Source: Verrucomicrobiota bacterium (GTDB lineage: Bacteria; Verrucomicrobiota; Verrucomicrobiia; Verrucomicrobiales; DEV007). From it: a stretch of 7,162 nt of DNA. The stretch lies in the NCBI GenBank assembly GCA_013152075.1, contig JAADHD010000277.1, positions 1 through 7,162 of the forward strand, given 5' to 3'. The notes under the pieces are model-generated. The model ran no database searches, was not told where the DNA came from, and saw nothing but the letters and a program-made list of their open reading frames with translations. Shown here piece after piece: positions 1 through 6,113 of this stretch (position 1 is its first letter; each line of letters begins with the position of its first letter). The translations under genes and the position numbers were made by a program.

Positions 1-722
1 CCGGCTTCAATTCTCTGTTGAAAAACCGTATTAAGAGCCTTGCGCAGTTTATGTCCGGTTCTTAAATGAGTGAGTTGCTTGAGAGTGGTAAATCCGTGGG
101 CACTCAGCGACGTGTTAAGTAAGTATTCAGAAAATTCCACCAGGGAAGGTTCACGGGTATTGGTGCCAGCGGGCAAGACTCTTTCGGTCAGGTCATAAAC
201 TTTCTCCATCCCATCGCGGCGCGTGATCATTAAATCACCTTGCATAAACAGTTTTTCCAGCGCGCGCTTGGCGGGTTTCCAGTTCCACCATTTGCCGTTC
301 TTGCTTGCGCTTGATTTAAAATCTCTGGCTTTTAGTGGGCCATCGCTACGAATTCGCGCAGAGGCATGACGCATATATTTCGCATCGACATCGGAGTAAT
401 AGGGTGACTCACCCCGTTTTATCGAAGCCATTTGGGGTAAGGTAAAACGATAATCGCGCATCGGCAGATAGGAGGCTGCGTGAGACCAATACTCAAAAGC
501 GTGCCGCTCGCGTACTAGCTGGTGGAGGTGATCAGCTTGGTAGTCGGGAATTCGAGTCCAGAGCGTATGGTGATGGGCGCGCTCAATCACCGACAGGGTA
601 TCAATTTGAATGTATCCAAGACGTTCTAATACACTCTGAGTCGCCTGACTACCTTTGCCAAACGGACGAGCAGTGGTAAGGCCTTGATGAAATAATGCGA
701 TGAGTCGCAATTGTTGGAGCAT
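1..722 (-). CDS. ycaQ: YcaQ/AlkX-family DNA glycosylase (winged-helix, HTH_42), 3' end outside window
   Basis: My translation from the ATG at 722 gives 240 codons open to the window edge, so the C-terminal part is missing; E. coli YcaQ has about 410 residues. The family removes alkylated bases and unhooks DNA interstrand crosslinks. Seen: the catalytic Gln-x-Asp motif (Q39-I40-D41) in GYIQIDTLSVIERAHHH, EYWSHA at 77-82, a GPL-x-ARDF segment at 128-135, WWNWKP at 145-150, and a KVYDLTERVLP stretch further on. All of these align by eye with E. coli YcaQ (LQIDT, EYWAHEA, GPVRSADF, WWEWKP, VYDLTHRVMP). No Shine-Dalgarno sequence is visible before 722; the start is chosen because it gives the usual N-terminal distance to the motif. 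The gene lies 90 nt downstream of the WYL regulator on the same strand and may share its transcript or use its own promoter at 772-780. Family assignment is firm; the lesion specificity is inferred. Confidence 0.88.
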   Translation of the reverse strand, partial: MLQQLRLIALFHQGLTTARPFGKGSQATQSVLERLGYIQIDTLSVIERAHHHTLWTRIPDYQADHLHQLVRERHAFEYWSHAASYLPMRDYRFTLPQMASIKRGESPYYSDVDAKYMRHASARIRSDGPLKARDFKSSASKNGKWWNWKPAKRALEKLFMQGDLMITRRDGMEKVYDLTERVLPAGTNTREPSLVEFSEYLLNTSLSAHGFTTLKQLTHLRTGHKLRKALNTVFQQRIEA

Positions 723-771
723 GATTTGGATCGAAATTTGTAGGAGCAAATGCAAGCAAGAGCACTTTGGG

Positions 772-780
772 TTTATAGCA
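772..780 (-). promoter_or_regulatory. Candidate extended -10 promoter for ycaQ
   Basis: The minus strand reads TGCTATAAA here, matching the extended -10 form TGnTATAAT at all but the last base. No good -35 is found at 16-18 nt, as is usual for extended -10 promoters. It lies about 50 nt before the ycaQ start codon. The inverted repeat at 788-805 covers the region where a -35 would be. This is motif evidence only. Confidence 0.4.
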
Positions 781-783
781 CGG

Positions 784-810
784 CCCACTGACAGCCCTAT
801 GTCAGCAGGG
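784..810. repeat. Inverted repeat CTGACA-N6-TGTCAG, hairpin or operator
   Basis: A perfect 6-bp inverted repeat (788-793 and 800-805) with a 6-nt centre is extended by CCC (784-786) and GGG (808-810). It begins 3 nt after the WYL gene's stop codon on the minus strand. As RNA it could form a hairpin at the 3' end of that gene, but on the minus strand no U-tract follows, so it is a poor intrinsic terminator. As DNA it overlaps the -35 region of the candidate ycaQ promoter, a usual place for a regulator site. Which role it has is open. Confidence 0.55.
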
Positions 811-812
811 GT

Positions 813-1778
813 TTATTTTTTTGGAAGGGGGCTTTGATGGTGCTTCATTGTTTTTGCGGCGAGGGCGGCGAGTTTTTCTCGCAAAAGTGCGGGTTCAAGG
901 ATGCTCACTTGATCAGCCAAGCTCAGTAGCCAGGCGGCGATGTATTGCATATCTTCGTTGCCGTAGTTGAGCCGAATTTTGACTTTTTTGCCAGTAGTGG
1001 CTTGCTCTTCCATTAGCATATATCCCCAGTAGCGACGCGTGGTTTCCAGTAGATGGGCGGGCAGTTCGATTACCGCGACTCGATCAGGATTGGGGGTCAT
1101 GCAGCGTTCGAAATATTCGCCGATGTCAAAATCGGGACGCGCGGCAGCAGTTTCGGGCAAGGCTTGGCATTGCACAATGCGGTCGACACGGAAGTCACGG
1201 ACATCATCGCGCAAGCGGCACCAGGCAAAAAGGTGCCAGTGATCCAAATAAAATACTAAGCCGAGAGGCTCGACGCTGCGTTGCGTGGTTTTGTCGCGTG
1301 CGGCTCCATGATAGTGCAGATGCAGCACTTGATTTTGCGCCAAAGCCATCTGAATTTCGCCGAGCGGCACGGTGTTTTCACTTTGAGAGTGAGTCTGCAC
1401 CCGCATCGTTTTTCCTAGGCGTTCGATTCGATCCTGAAGATCCGAGGGCAGCACGGCGACGACTTTTCCCACGGCGGAACGGGTGGCTTCACGCATCGAG
1501 GCATCGGTCATGCTTTCGCTCAGTAATCCTCCGGTCACTAAGGCCAGCGCCTCGTGTGGAGAGAACATAACAGGAGGCAAATGGTAGTTGCGCTTCGAAA
1601 GGCTGTAACCCACGCCGGCCTCCCCAACAACTGGTACGCCAGTTTCTGCTAAAGCAACAAGATCACGATAGACGGTGCGTTCGGTGATTCCGAAATGATC
1701 GGCTAATTGCGCAGCAGTGATAACTCGTCGTGATTGCAGCAGCATCACTATGGCGAGCAGTCTATCGGTGCGGTTCAT
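813..1778 (-). CDS. YafY-type transcriptional regulator (HTH + WYL + C-terminal WCX domain)
   Basis: This 321-residue protein has the usual length and order of the YafY/WYL family. An N-terminal winged helix-turn-helix occupies about residues 4-60, with the HTH core VITAAQLADHFGITERTVY at 19-37 followed by RDL. A linker helical region follows. The WYL domain spans about 150-205, with the signature reading W181-H-L and arginines R197 and R200 in FRVDRI. A WCX-like C-terminal domain covers about 233-306. WYL domains bind nucleic-acid or nucleotide ligands, and several members (PafBC in mycobacteria, DriD in Caulobacter) switch on DNA-damage genes. The gene lies downstream of the pheT terminator and 90 nt before a YcaQ glycosylase gene, so control of that gene is a reasonable inference. 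The start at 1778 gives a standard N-terminus (MNRTDRLLAIVMLLQ) but has only a weak purine-rich region before it. TATATT at 1798-1803 on this strand might be a -10, without a clear -35. Confidence 0.88.
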   Translation of the reverse strand: MNRTDRLLAIVMLLQSRRVITAAQLADHFGITERTVYRDLVALAETGVPVVGEAGVGYSLSKRNYHLPPVMFSPHEALALVTGGLLSESMTDASMREATRSAVGKVVAVLPSDLQDRIERLGKTMRVQTHSQSENTVPLGEIQMALAQNQVLHLHYHGAARDKTTQRSVEPLGLVFYLDHWHLFAWCRLRDDVRDFRVDRIVQCQALPETAAARPDFDIGEYFERCMTPNPDRVAVIELPAHLLETTRRYWGYMLMEEQATTGKKVKIRLNYGNEDMQYIAAWLLSLADQVSILEPALLREKLAALAAKTMKHHQSPLPKK

Positions 1779-1922
1779 TCGTTATCTTCGGGTAGAATAT
1801 AGGGCCCTCTCCCTAGGGTGAGACTGCGCAGCGTGGTTCTATGATGCTGTGGGGATCTGGCCTGATCAAGGAGGGTAGCTCAGCCGCGTGAGCATTGCCA
1901 GTTTAACAGGCAGTCTGTCATA
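1779..1922. other. Upstream region of the WYL regulator gene, no gene
   Basis: This stretch between the WYL start and the palindromic terminator has no credible ORF. It holds the short palindromes AGGGCCCT (1801-1808) and CCCTAGGG near 1811-1818, and the longer near-palindrome at 1896-1912. It must contain the promoter for the regulator if the terminator at 1923-1970 works, but I cannot choose a convincing -35/-10 pair. Confidence 0.6.
1896..1912. repeat. 17-bp near-perfect palindrome, candidate operator
   Basis: TGCCAGTTTAACAGGCA is symmetrical about base 1904: seven of eight base pairs match, the exception being the A/A pair at 1900/1908. The arms read TGCC-n-GTT and AAC-n-GGCA. Size and spacing resemble the sites of dimeric regulators. 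It lies about 120 bp before the WYL start codon and next to the pheT terminator. Binding by the adjacent WYL protein is a guess. Confidence 0.4.
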
Positions 1923-1970
1923 AAAAAGAACCAAAACTTTGTCCGGCCGGACAAAGTTTTGGTTCTTTTT
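1923..1970. terminator. Perfect 48-bp palindrome, likely bidirectional intrinsic terminator after pheT
   Basis: Twenty-four bases on each side of the centre (1946/1947) are exactly complementary. The core is GTCCGGCCGGAC, flanked by AACCAAAACTTT/AAAGTTTTGGTT and by A-tracts outside. Folded as RNA the GGCC centre would form the loop. On the minus strand the stem ends in a run of six U (1927-1922) and on the plus strand in five U (1966-1970). It lies 40 nt after the pheT stop codon, so its main job is probably to end the rpmI-rplT-pheS-pheT transcript and isolate the WYL/ycaQ unit. Confidence 0.88.
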
Positions 1971-2010
1971 CTTCAGTGGCGAGTGATTAAAGTCGCTGGA
2001 AAACTTCTGT

Positions 2011-4407
2011 TTAACGGAAGATAACTGGTAGCTGTTTGCTCAGGATAGCCAGTATTTTTTCGTGAGCCTGATCGACTTCGGCCTGTTCGAGGGTGCGGTC
2101 CTGATGGCGGTAGGTCACGGAATAGGCCAGTGACTTTTTGTCGGCAGCCAGTTTTTCGCCACTGGGGTCGGTGAATACGTCGAAAAGAGAGAAACTCTCC
2201 AGCAAGTGCTCGTCGATTTTAGCAAAGACTGTTTCGATGTCGCCATTGGGTAAATCCGACGGAGCTTCCATGGCGATGTCACGACTGCTGGCGGGAAAAC
2301 GCGGCAGATCAGCGTATCGTCGGCTGCTTTCGCGAACAGTAGTCAGGGCGGAGGCTTTGAATTCAGCGAGAAGCACGGGCGCTTCCAGTCCGAGTTCGCG
2401 GGCGCGGGCGGGCGCGAGTTGTCCGCAAATTCCTACTTTGGATTTCCCCAGTCGAATCTCAGCGGCCAGAGCGAGGCAGGAACCTGCTTGAGGCGTGATC
2501 GGATTGATTTGCACTTTCTGTCCGGGGCAGAGGGCCTCAAGGATGCCGCGCAAATCGAAAAAGTTTGTCGCTTCGGGTTGCGGACATTTCCAGGAGCCCG
2601 GTTCGCGGTCACCGGTGATGAGCAGAGCAAGATTGGCCTGCTCGATTTCCTGGCCTTTGGGGGAAGCGGAGAACACGGTGCCGAGTTCAAACAGACGCAG
2701 AGCGCTGTTGCCCATGTTGACATTGCGTTTGGCCACGCTCAGCAAGCTTGGAACCAGCGAGGGGCGCAGGTAGACGTAGTCATCGCTGATCGGGTTTTTG
2801 ATCCGGATCGGAACCAGTCCGCTTTTGCTGACTTTGCCAAGATCATCGGCGAGCTGTGTTTCGGAGATCAGCTTGATGGTCAGTGCTTCGCAAAATCCCA
2901 GGTGAACCAGTTGATCTCGCAGCGAGCGATTGGCGGCGAAAATTTTGTCTTCCTTGGAGGCCGGAGAATAAGTGCCGAGAGTTCGGGAGGGAATATTGTC
3001 GAGCCCGAATACGCGAGTCACTTCTTCGATGAGGTCGACTTGTCGGATCAGGTCGAGACGCCAGGTCGGGATTTTCCACGAAGTGTCATCGCGTTCGAGT
3101 CCGAGTGAGGTTAAAATTTTGTCAATCTCTTCGTCAGCGATGGCATGGCCAAGCAATTTGCGGCAGGCATCGTGTGAGAAAGTAACGGGCGCCGGAGCTT
3201 CCGGGACTTCCCCGGCGATGAGAGTCTGTTCGTCAGCTTGTCCGCCGGTGAGCGCGGTGATGAGTTTTACTGCGAGGGCGGAGGCACCCAAGGTCTGAAG
3301 CGGATCGACTCCACGTTCGAAGCGATAGCTGGAGTCGGTGCTGAGATTAAATCGACGAGCGGTTTGGCGGACGCCGCTGGCAGTGAAGTGGGCTGCTTCA
3401 AGGAGAATGTCAGTGCTAGTCTCGGTGACGCCGCTGTCATCGCCACCCATCACGCCGGCGATAGCCTGGGCATTTTCGCTGTCGGCGATGACCAGGTCGG
3501 TGGAGTTGAGTTCGTAAGATTCGCCATCGAGAGCGGTGAGTGTTTCCCCGTCGTTTGCCAGGCGCACTTGAATACCGCCTTTCAGTTTGGCGAGATCAAA
3601 AGCGTGCAGAGGTTGGCCCGTTTCGTGAAGCACGTAGTTGGTGACGTCGACCACATTGTTGATCGGACGCAGGCCGACGGCTTCAAGTTTTTCCTTAAGC
3701 CAGTCCGGGCTGGGGCCGATTTTGACCGAGCGAATGAAATGGCCGCTGTAAAAAGAGCACTTGTCCGGACTCTGGATTTCGATGGTGTCTGTGGGTGCCG
3801 GGCTGCTTCCGTTGCCGGCTTCCCTGTGATGAGCGGTGAGACCTTTGAGTTCACGACCGGTCAGCGCGGCAAGTTCCCGGGCCAGTCCGAGGTGTGAGAG
3901 CAGATCGGGGCGGTTCGGGGTGATCTCGACATCAAAGACGGTATCAGCGGTAACGATTTCGGAGAATGGGGTTCCTGGTGCAGCGTCGGTATCGAGGATT
4001 AGCAGGCCGTCGGATTCGGCGGCGAGGCCGAGTTCACTGGCGCTGCACATCATGCCGTGGGATTCGACACCGCGCATTTTGCAGGGGGCAATTTTAAATC
4101 CGCCGGGCAGTTCGCAGCCGGGTTGGGCGAGGGGAATTTTATCCCCGACTTTATAATTTTTCGCACCACAAACAATCTGCACAGGGTCATCGCCACCCGC
4201 ATCGATCTGGCAGACGCTGAGTTTATCTGCGTCGGGGTGTTTGTCGGAGCTGATCACCTGTGCAACGACGAGTTTATCGATCGCAGCACCACGCACTTCA
4301 ATACCTTCGACTTCGATGCCGGCAAAAGTCAGCAGGTCATCGAGCTCGGACACCGAAAGGTCGTCGAGGTCGAGATGGTCATTGAGCCAGTTAAGAGAAA
4401 ATTTCAT
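2011..4407 (-). CDS. pheT: Phenylalanyl-tRNA synthetase beta subunit
   Basis: PheT is the tRNA-binding and editing subunit of the cytoplasmic alpha2-beta2 PheRS, which charges tRNA-Phe and hydrolyses Tyr-tRNA-Phe. The 798 residues match the full-length bacterial form. In order: N-terminal MKFSLNWLNDHL; an EMAP/OB-type tRNA-binding domain (about 40-150, with VISSDKHPDADKLSVCQID at 51-69); the B3/B4 editing domain (about 215-390, with INNVVDVTNYV at 249-259, QPLHAFD at 265-271 and GVMGG at 318-322); the B5 DNA-binding-like fold (about 407-473); a catalytic-like core (about 485-690); and the C-terminal FDX-ACB anticodon-binding domain (about 700-798, starting YADLPRFPASSRD). The start ATG lies 27 nt after the pheS stop, with only a weak GAAG-like ribosome site, so translational coupling to pheS is likely. 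No truncation or frameshift is visible. Confidence 0.97.
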   Translation of the reverse strand: MKFSLNWLNDHLDLDDLSVSELDDLLTFAGIEVEGIEVRGAAIDKLVVAQVISSDKHPDADKLSVCQIDAGGDDPVQIVCGAKNYKVGDKIPLAQPGCELPGGFKIAPCKMRGVESHGMMCSASELGLAAESDGLLILDTDAAPGTPFSEIVTADTVFDVEITPNRPDLLSHLGLARELAALTGRELKGLTAHHREAGNGSSPAPTDTIEIQSPDKCSFYSGHFIRSVKIGPSPDWLKEKLEAVGLRPINNVVDVTNYVLHETGQPLHAFDLAKLKGGIQVRLANDGETLTALDGESYELNSTDLVIADSENAQAIAGVMGGDDSGVTETSTDILLEAAHFTASGVRQTARRFNLSTDSSYRFERGVDPLQTLGASALAVKLITALTGGQADEQTLIAGEVPEAPAPVTFSHDACRKLLGHAIADEEIDKILTSLGLERDDTSWKIPTWRLDLIRQVDLIEEVTRVFGLDNIPSRTLGTYSPASKEDKIFAANRSLRDQLVHLGFCEALTIKLISETQLADDLGKVSKSGLVPIRIKNPISDDYVYLRPSLVPSLLSVAKRNVNMGNSALRLFELGTVFSASPKGQEIEQANLALLITGDREPGSWKCPQPEATNFFDLRGILEALCPGQKVQINPITPQAGSCLALAAEIRLGKSKVGICGQLAPARARELGLEAPVLLAEFKASALTTVRESSRRYADLPRFPASSRDIAMEAPSDLPNGDIETVFAKIDEHLLESFSLFDVFTDPSGEKLAADKKSLAYSVTYRHQDRTLEQAEVDQAHEKILAILSKQLPVIFR

Positions 4408-4434
4408 CGCTTCAGTAGGAAATATATCAGGCGG

Positions 4435-5454
4435 CTAGGCAAACTGACGCAGAAAACGGACATCATTGTCGCTGAAAAGTCGCAGGTCGGGAATGCCGTG
4501 CATGATCATCGCGAGACGATCAATGCCGAGCCCAAATGCAAAACCGCTTACACGGTCAGGAGAAAATAGATCGTCTTTCCTCTGGCTGTTGATAGATTCG
4601 AAAACAGCGGGATCGACCATGCCGCAACCGGCGATTTCGATCCACCGCGAGGTCTTGCCAGCGGCGTGCAGTTTGACGTCGATTTCGAAACTCGGTTCGG
4701 TGAAGGGGAAAAAGTGCGGCCGGAAACGCAACTCGGTGTCTTTACCGAAGATAGAGTGAAAGAAATATTCCAGCGTGCCTTTCAAGTCGGCGACGGTAAC
4801 ATCACGATCAACATAGAGACCTTCGAGTTGGGTGAAAGAAATGGAATGCGTGGCATCGATTTCGTCACGTCGGAACGCCGAGCCGGGAGCGATGATGCGA
4901 ACTGGCGGGCCGGCTACGCCTTCCATGGTGCGAACCTGAACGGTGGAGGTGTGGGTGCGCAGTAGTTTGCCGCTGTCGAAATAAAAGGTGTCCTTCTCGT
5001 TACGAGCCGGGTGGTCTTGGGGAGTGTTCAGGGCATCAAAGCAGTGCCATTCGGTTTCGATTTCGGGGCCCTCAGCGATGGCGAATCCCAGTTGGTGAAG
5101 CGTATCGACCGCCCGGTTCAGCATCTGGCTGAGTGGATGCCCGGCGCCCTGCGTTAGCGGGCGGGCAGGCAGGGTGGGGTCGATGCCGGCAACGGCTTCG
5201 GCGTCTTTTAATGCGGCCAGTTCGACTGTGCATTTTTCAACTAACCCGGTGATGGTCTTACGGACTTCGTTGAGTTTTTGTCCGACGGCGGGTTTGTCCT
5301 CTTTTGAAACATTGCGCATGCCGGCGGCGGCGGCGGTCAGGCGGCCTTTTTTGCCGAGGAAACAAATGCGGAACTCTTCGAGAGCTGTTTCAGAATCGAC
5401 CGAATCGATAGCCGAGAGGGCATCGGATTGGATAGCTGAAAGTTCGTCTAACAT
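4435..5454 (-). CDS. pheS: Phenylalanyl-tRNA synthetase alpha subunit
   Basis: PheS is the class II catalytic subunit that forms phenylalanyl-adenylate and transfers Phe to the terminal adenosine of tRNA-Phe. The protein has 339 residues, typical for the bacterial form. The N-terminal part (1-85) is the expected coiled-coil tRNA-binding arm. The motif 1 region begins at GHPLSQMLNRAVDTL (105-119) and continues through EGPEIETEWHCFDALN (128-143). Motif 2 is FRRDEIDATHSISFTQLEG (194-212). The Phe-pocket segment FPFTEPSFEIDV lies at 249-260 and motif 3, GFAFGLGIDRLAM, at 304-316. The alanine of GFAFG (306) corresponds to the known substrate-size gatekeeper, so ordinary Phe specificity is expected. 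The start is supported by GGGAGA 7 nt upstream (5462-5467), part of which lies in a hairpin. The gene stands between rplT and pheT, as in many bacteria. Confidence 0.97.
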   Translation of the reverse strand: MLDELSAIQSDALSAIDSVDSETALEEFRICFLGKKGRLTAAAAGMRNVSKEDKPAVGQKLNEVRKTITGLVEKCTVELAALKDAEAVAGIDPTLPARPLTQGAGHPLSQMLNRAVDTLHQLGFAIAEGPEIETEWHCFDALNTPQDHPARNEKDTFYFDSGKLLRTHTSTVQVRTMEGVAGPPVRIIAPGSAFRRDEIDATHSISFTQLEGLYVDRDVTVADLKGTLEYFFHSIFGKDTELRFRPHFFPFTEPSFEIDVKLHAAGKTSRWIEIAGCGMVDPAVFESINSQRKDDLFSPDRVSGFAFGLGIDRLAMIMHGIPDLRLFSDNDVRFLRQFA

Positions 5455-5461
5455 GACGGAT

Positions 5462-5478
5462 TCTCCCGCAGATGCGGG
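5462..5478 (-). promoter_or_regulatory. pheS ribosome binding site partly inside a small hairpin
   Basis: The minus strand reads CCCGCA-TC-TGCGGG (5478-5465) followed by AGA. The last three bases of the 3' arm, GGG, are also the first half of the GGGAGA Shine-Dalgarno sequence, which stands 7 nt before the pheS ATG. A folded stem of 5-6 bp would partly hide the site. The pairing and overlap are seen directly; a regulatory effect is inferred. Confidence 0.5.
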
Positions 5479-5481
5479 ATC

Positions 5482-5547
5482 GAGTTTTGAGTTTTGAGTA
5501 GGGAGTTAAGAGTTAATTCAAAACTCAAAATTCCCTACTTAAAGCTC
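5482..5547. repeat. Palindromic heptanucleotide repeat array in the rplT-pheS spacer
   Basis: The sequence keeps a strict 7-bp phase over 66 bp. Five units of the form GAGNNNN (GAGTTTT twice, GAGTAGG, GAGTTAA twice) run from 5482 to 5516. Units of the complementary type follow from 5517 (TTCAAAA, CTCAAAA, TTCCCTA, CTTAAAG, then CTC). The two halves therefore form an inverted repeat. For example, TGAGTTTTGAGTAGGGA (5488-5504) matches the reverse complement of 5532-5548 at 15 of 17 bases, and GAGTTTTGA (5482-5490) matches 5518-5526 exactly. On the plus-strand RNA the two imperfect pairs are G-U; on the minus-strand RNA they are A-C. No U-tract follows, so it is not a standard terminator. Heptanucleotide tandem repeats are known from cyanobacteria and some other bacteria. 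Confidence 0.75.
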
Positions 5548-5550
5548 ATT

Positions 5551-5565
5551 CGTGGCTACGCCACG
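5551..5565. repeat. Small perfect hairpin just after rplT
   Basis: CGTGGC and GCCACG form a 6-bp perfect stem with a 3-nt loop, 4 nt downstream of the rplT stop codon on the minus strand. It could protect the 3' end of a processed rpmI-rplT message or slow RNA polymerase. No U-run follows, so it is not a typical terminator. Confidence 0.5.
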
Positions 5566-5569
5566 ATGA

Positions 5570-5938
5570 TTAAGCCGTTTTCTTCTCTAAGGCGGATTTC
5601 GCCTGTTCGAAGATGGCGTCAAAAGTAGTCTCGTCATGGATGGCAACTTCGGACAAAACCTTGCGGTCTAGTTCGATGCCGGCAGCCGTGAGGCCTTCCA
5701 TAAAACGGCTGTAGCTCAAACCGCGGGCTCGGGTCGCAGCGTTGATGCGCAGGATCCACAAAGCGCGGAAATTACGTTTGCGATTTTTGCGGTCGCGGTA
5801 GGCCCAGGACTGGGCTTTGAACACCGCGTCTTTAGCGGTGCGATAAAGTTTAGAGCGTGATCCGCGAAAGCCTTTGGCTTTTTTCAGGATACGTTTGCGT
5901 CTTTTACGACTGGCTGGTGCGTTAGTTGCGCGTGGCAT
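5570..5938 (-). CDS. rplT: 50S ribosomal protein L20
   Basis: L20 binds 23S rRNA early in 50S assembly and, in several bacteria, represses its own operon. The protein has 122 residues against the usual 117-120. Its N-terminal half is the very basic extended tail (MPRATNAPASRKRRKRILKK at 1-20, then AKGFRGSRSKLYRTA), followed by the family core AYRDRKNRKRNFRALWILRI and the globular C-terminal half with GLSYSRFMEGL. A strong GGAGGA lies 7 nt before the ATG. The gene follows rpmI after an unusually long 175-nt spacer and precedes pheS by 115 nt. Confidence 0.97.
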   Translation of the reverse strand: MPRATNAPASRKRRKRILKKAKGFRGSRSKLYRTAKDAVFKAQSWAYRDRKNRKRNFRALWILRINAATRARGLSYSRFMEGLTAAGIELDRKVLSEVAIHDETTFDAIFEQAKSALEKKTA

Positions 5939-5945
5939 TTTTTAT

Positions 5946-5951
5946 TCCTCC
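5946..5951 (-). promoter_or_regulatory. Shine-Dalgarno site of rplT
   Basis: The minus strand reads GGAGGA with 7 nt to the rplT ATG, the strongest ribosome binding site in the minus-strand operon. The first two bases also fall in the small inverted repeat TCCG-TT-CGGA. Segment 5959-5965, a few bases upstream, can pair with 6018-6024, so access to this site may depend on RNA folding. Confidence 0.85.
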
Positions 5952-6113
5952 GAACGGACTGTTGGTTTTTAATCGTTTCGCTGACTCATCCATTCTGTAG
6001 ATTTCGCGGCCTGTTTTCCAACAGAACCTTCAACCGAAACCAGTCAGTAGAAACGTATTTCCTATGCGATCATCACCGAGGCGATAACCGGTAGATTGTG
6101 AGGTTTACCCGAA
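5952..6113 (-). promoter_or_regulatory. rpmI-rplT spacer with alternative RNA pairing, candidate L20 control region
   Basis: The spacer is long for this gene pair and has no ORF worth calling. On the transcribed strand, CTGTTGG (6024-6018) can form either a local hairpin, CTGTT-GGAA-AACAG (6024-6011, with a GNRA-type loop), or a 7-bp long-range helix with CCAACAG (5965-5959), which lies just upstream of the rplT Shine-Dalgarno sequence. Such competing pairings suit a translational switch. L20 autoregulation through mRNA structures is established in E. coli and B. subtilis; its operation here is inference, and I do not recognise the known operator fold. Confidence 0.35.

Noticed and set aside
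1039..1570. Small plus-strand open frames inside the WYL gene
   Set aside because: Antisense to a clearly coding frame, without ribosome sites or recognisable sequence.
1870..1913. tRNA-like segment: GGAGGGTAGCTCAG, a GCTC/GAGC D-stem, then a stem-loop resembling an anticodon arm
   Set aside because: The anticodon loop would have nine bases, the D-loop lacks the GG pair, and there is no T-arm or matching 3' acceptor strand. At most a worn 5' fragment, more likely chance.
2419..3897. Long plus-strand open frames (2419-3108, 229 codons; 3238-3897, 219 codons) opposite pheT
   Set aside because: They lie wholly antisense to a well-conserved pheT, have no recognisable domains and no ribosome sites. 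They are shadows of the coding frame.
5535..5549. Possible Phe leader peptide like E. coli pheM: ATG AGC TTT AAG TAG on the minus strand
   Set aside because: Only four codons with a single Phe, no good ribosome site, and no following terminator hairpin with U-tract, so classical Phe attenuation is not supported.
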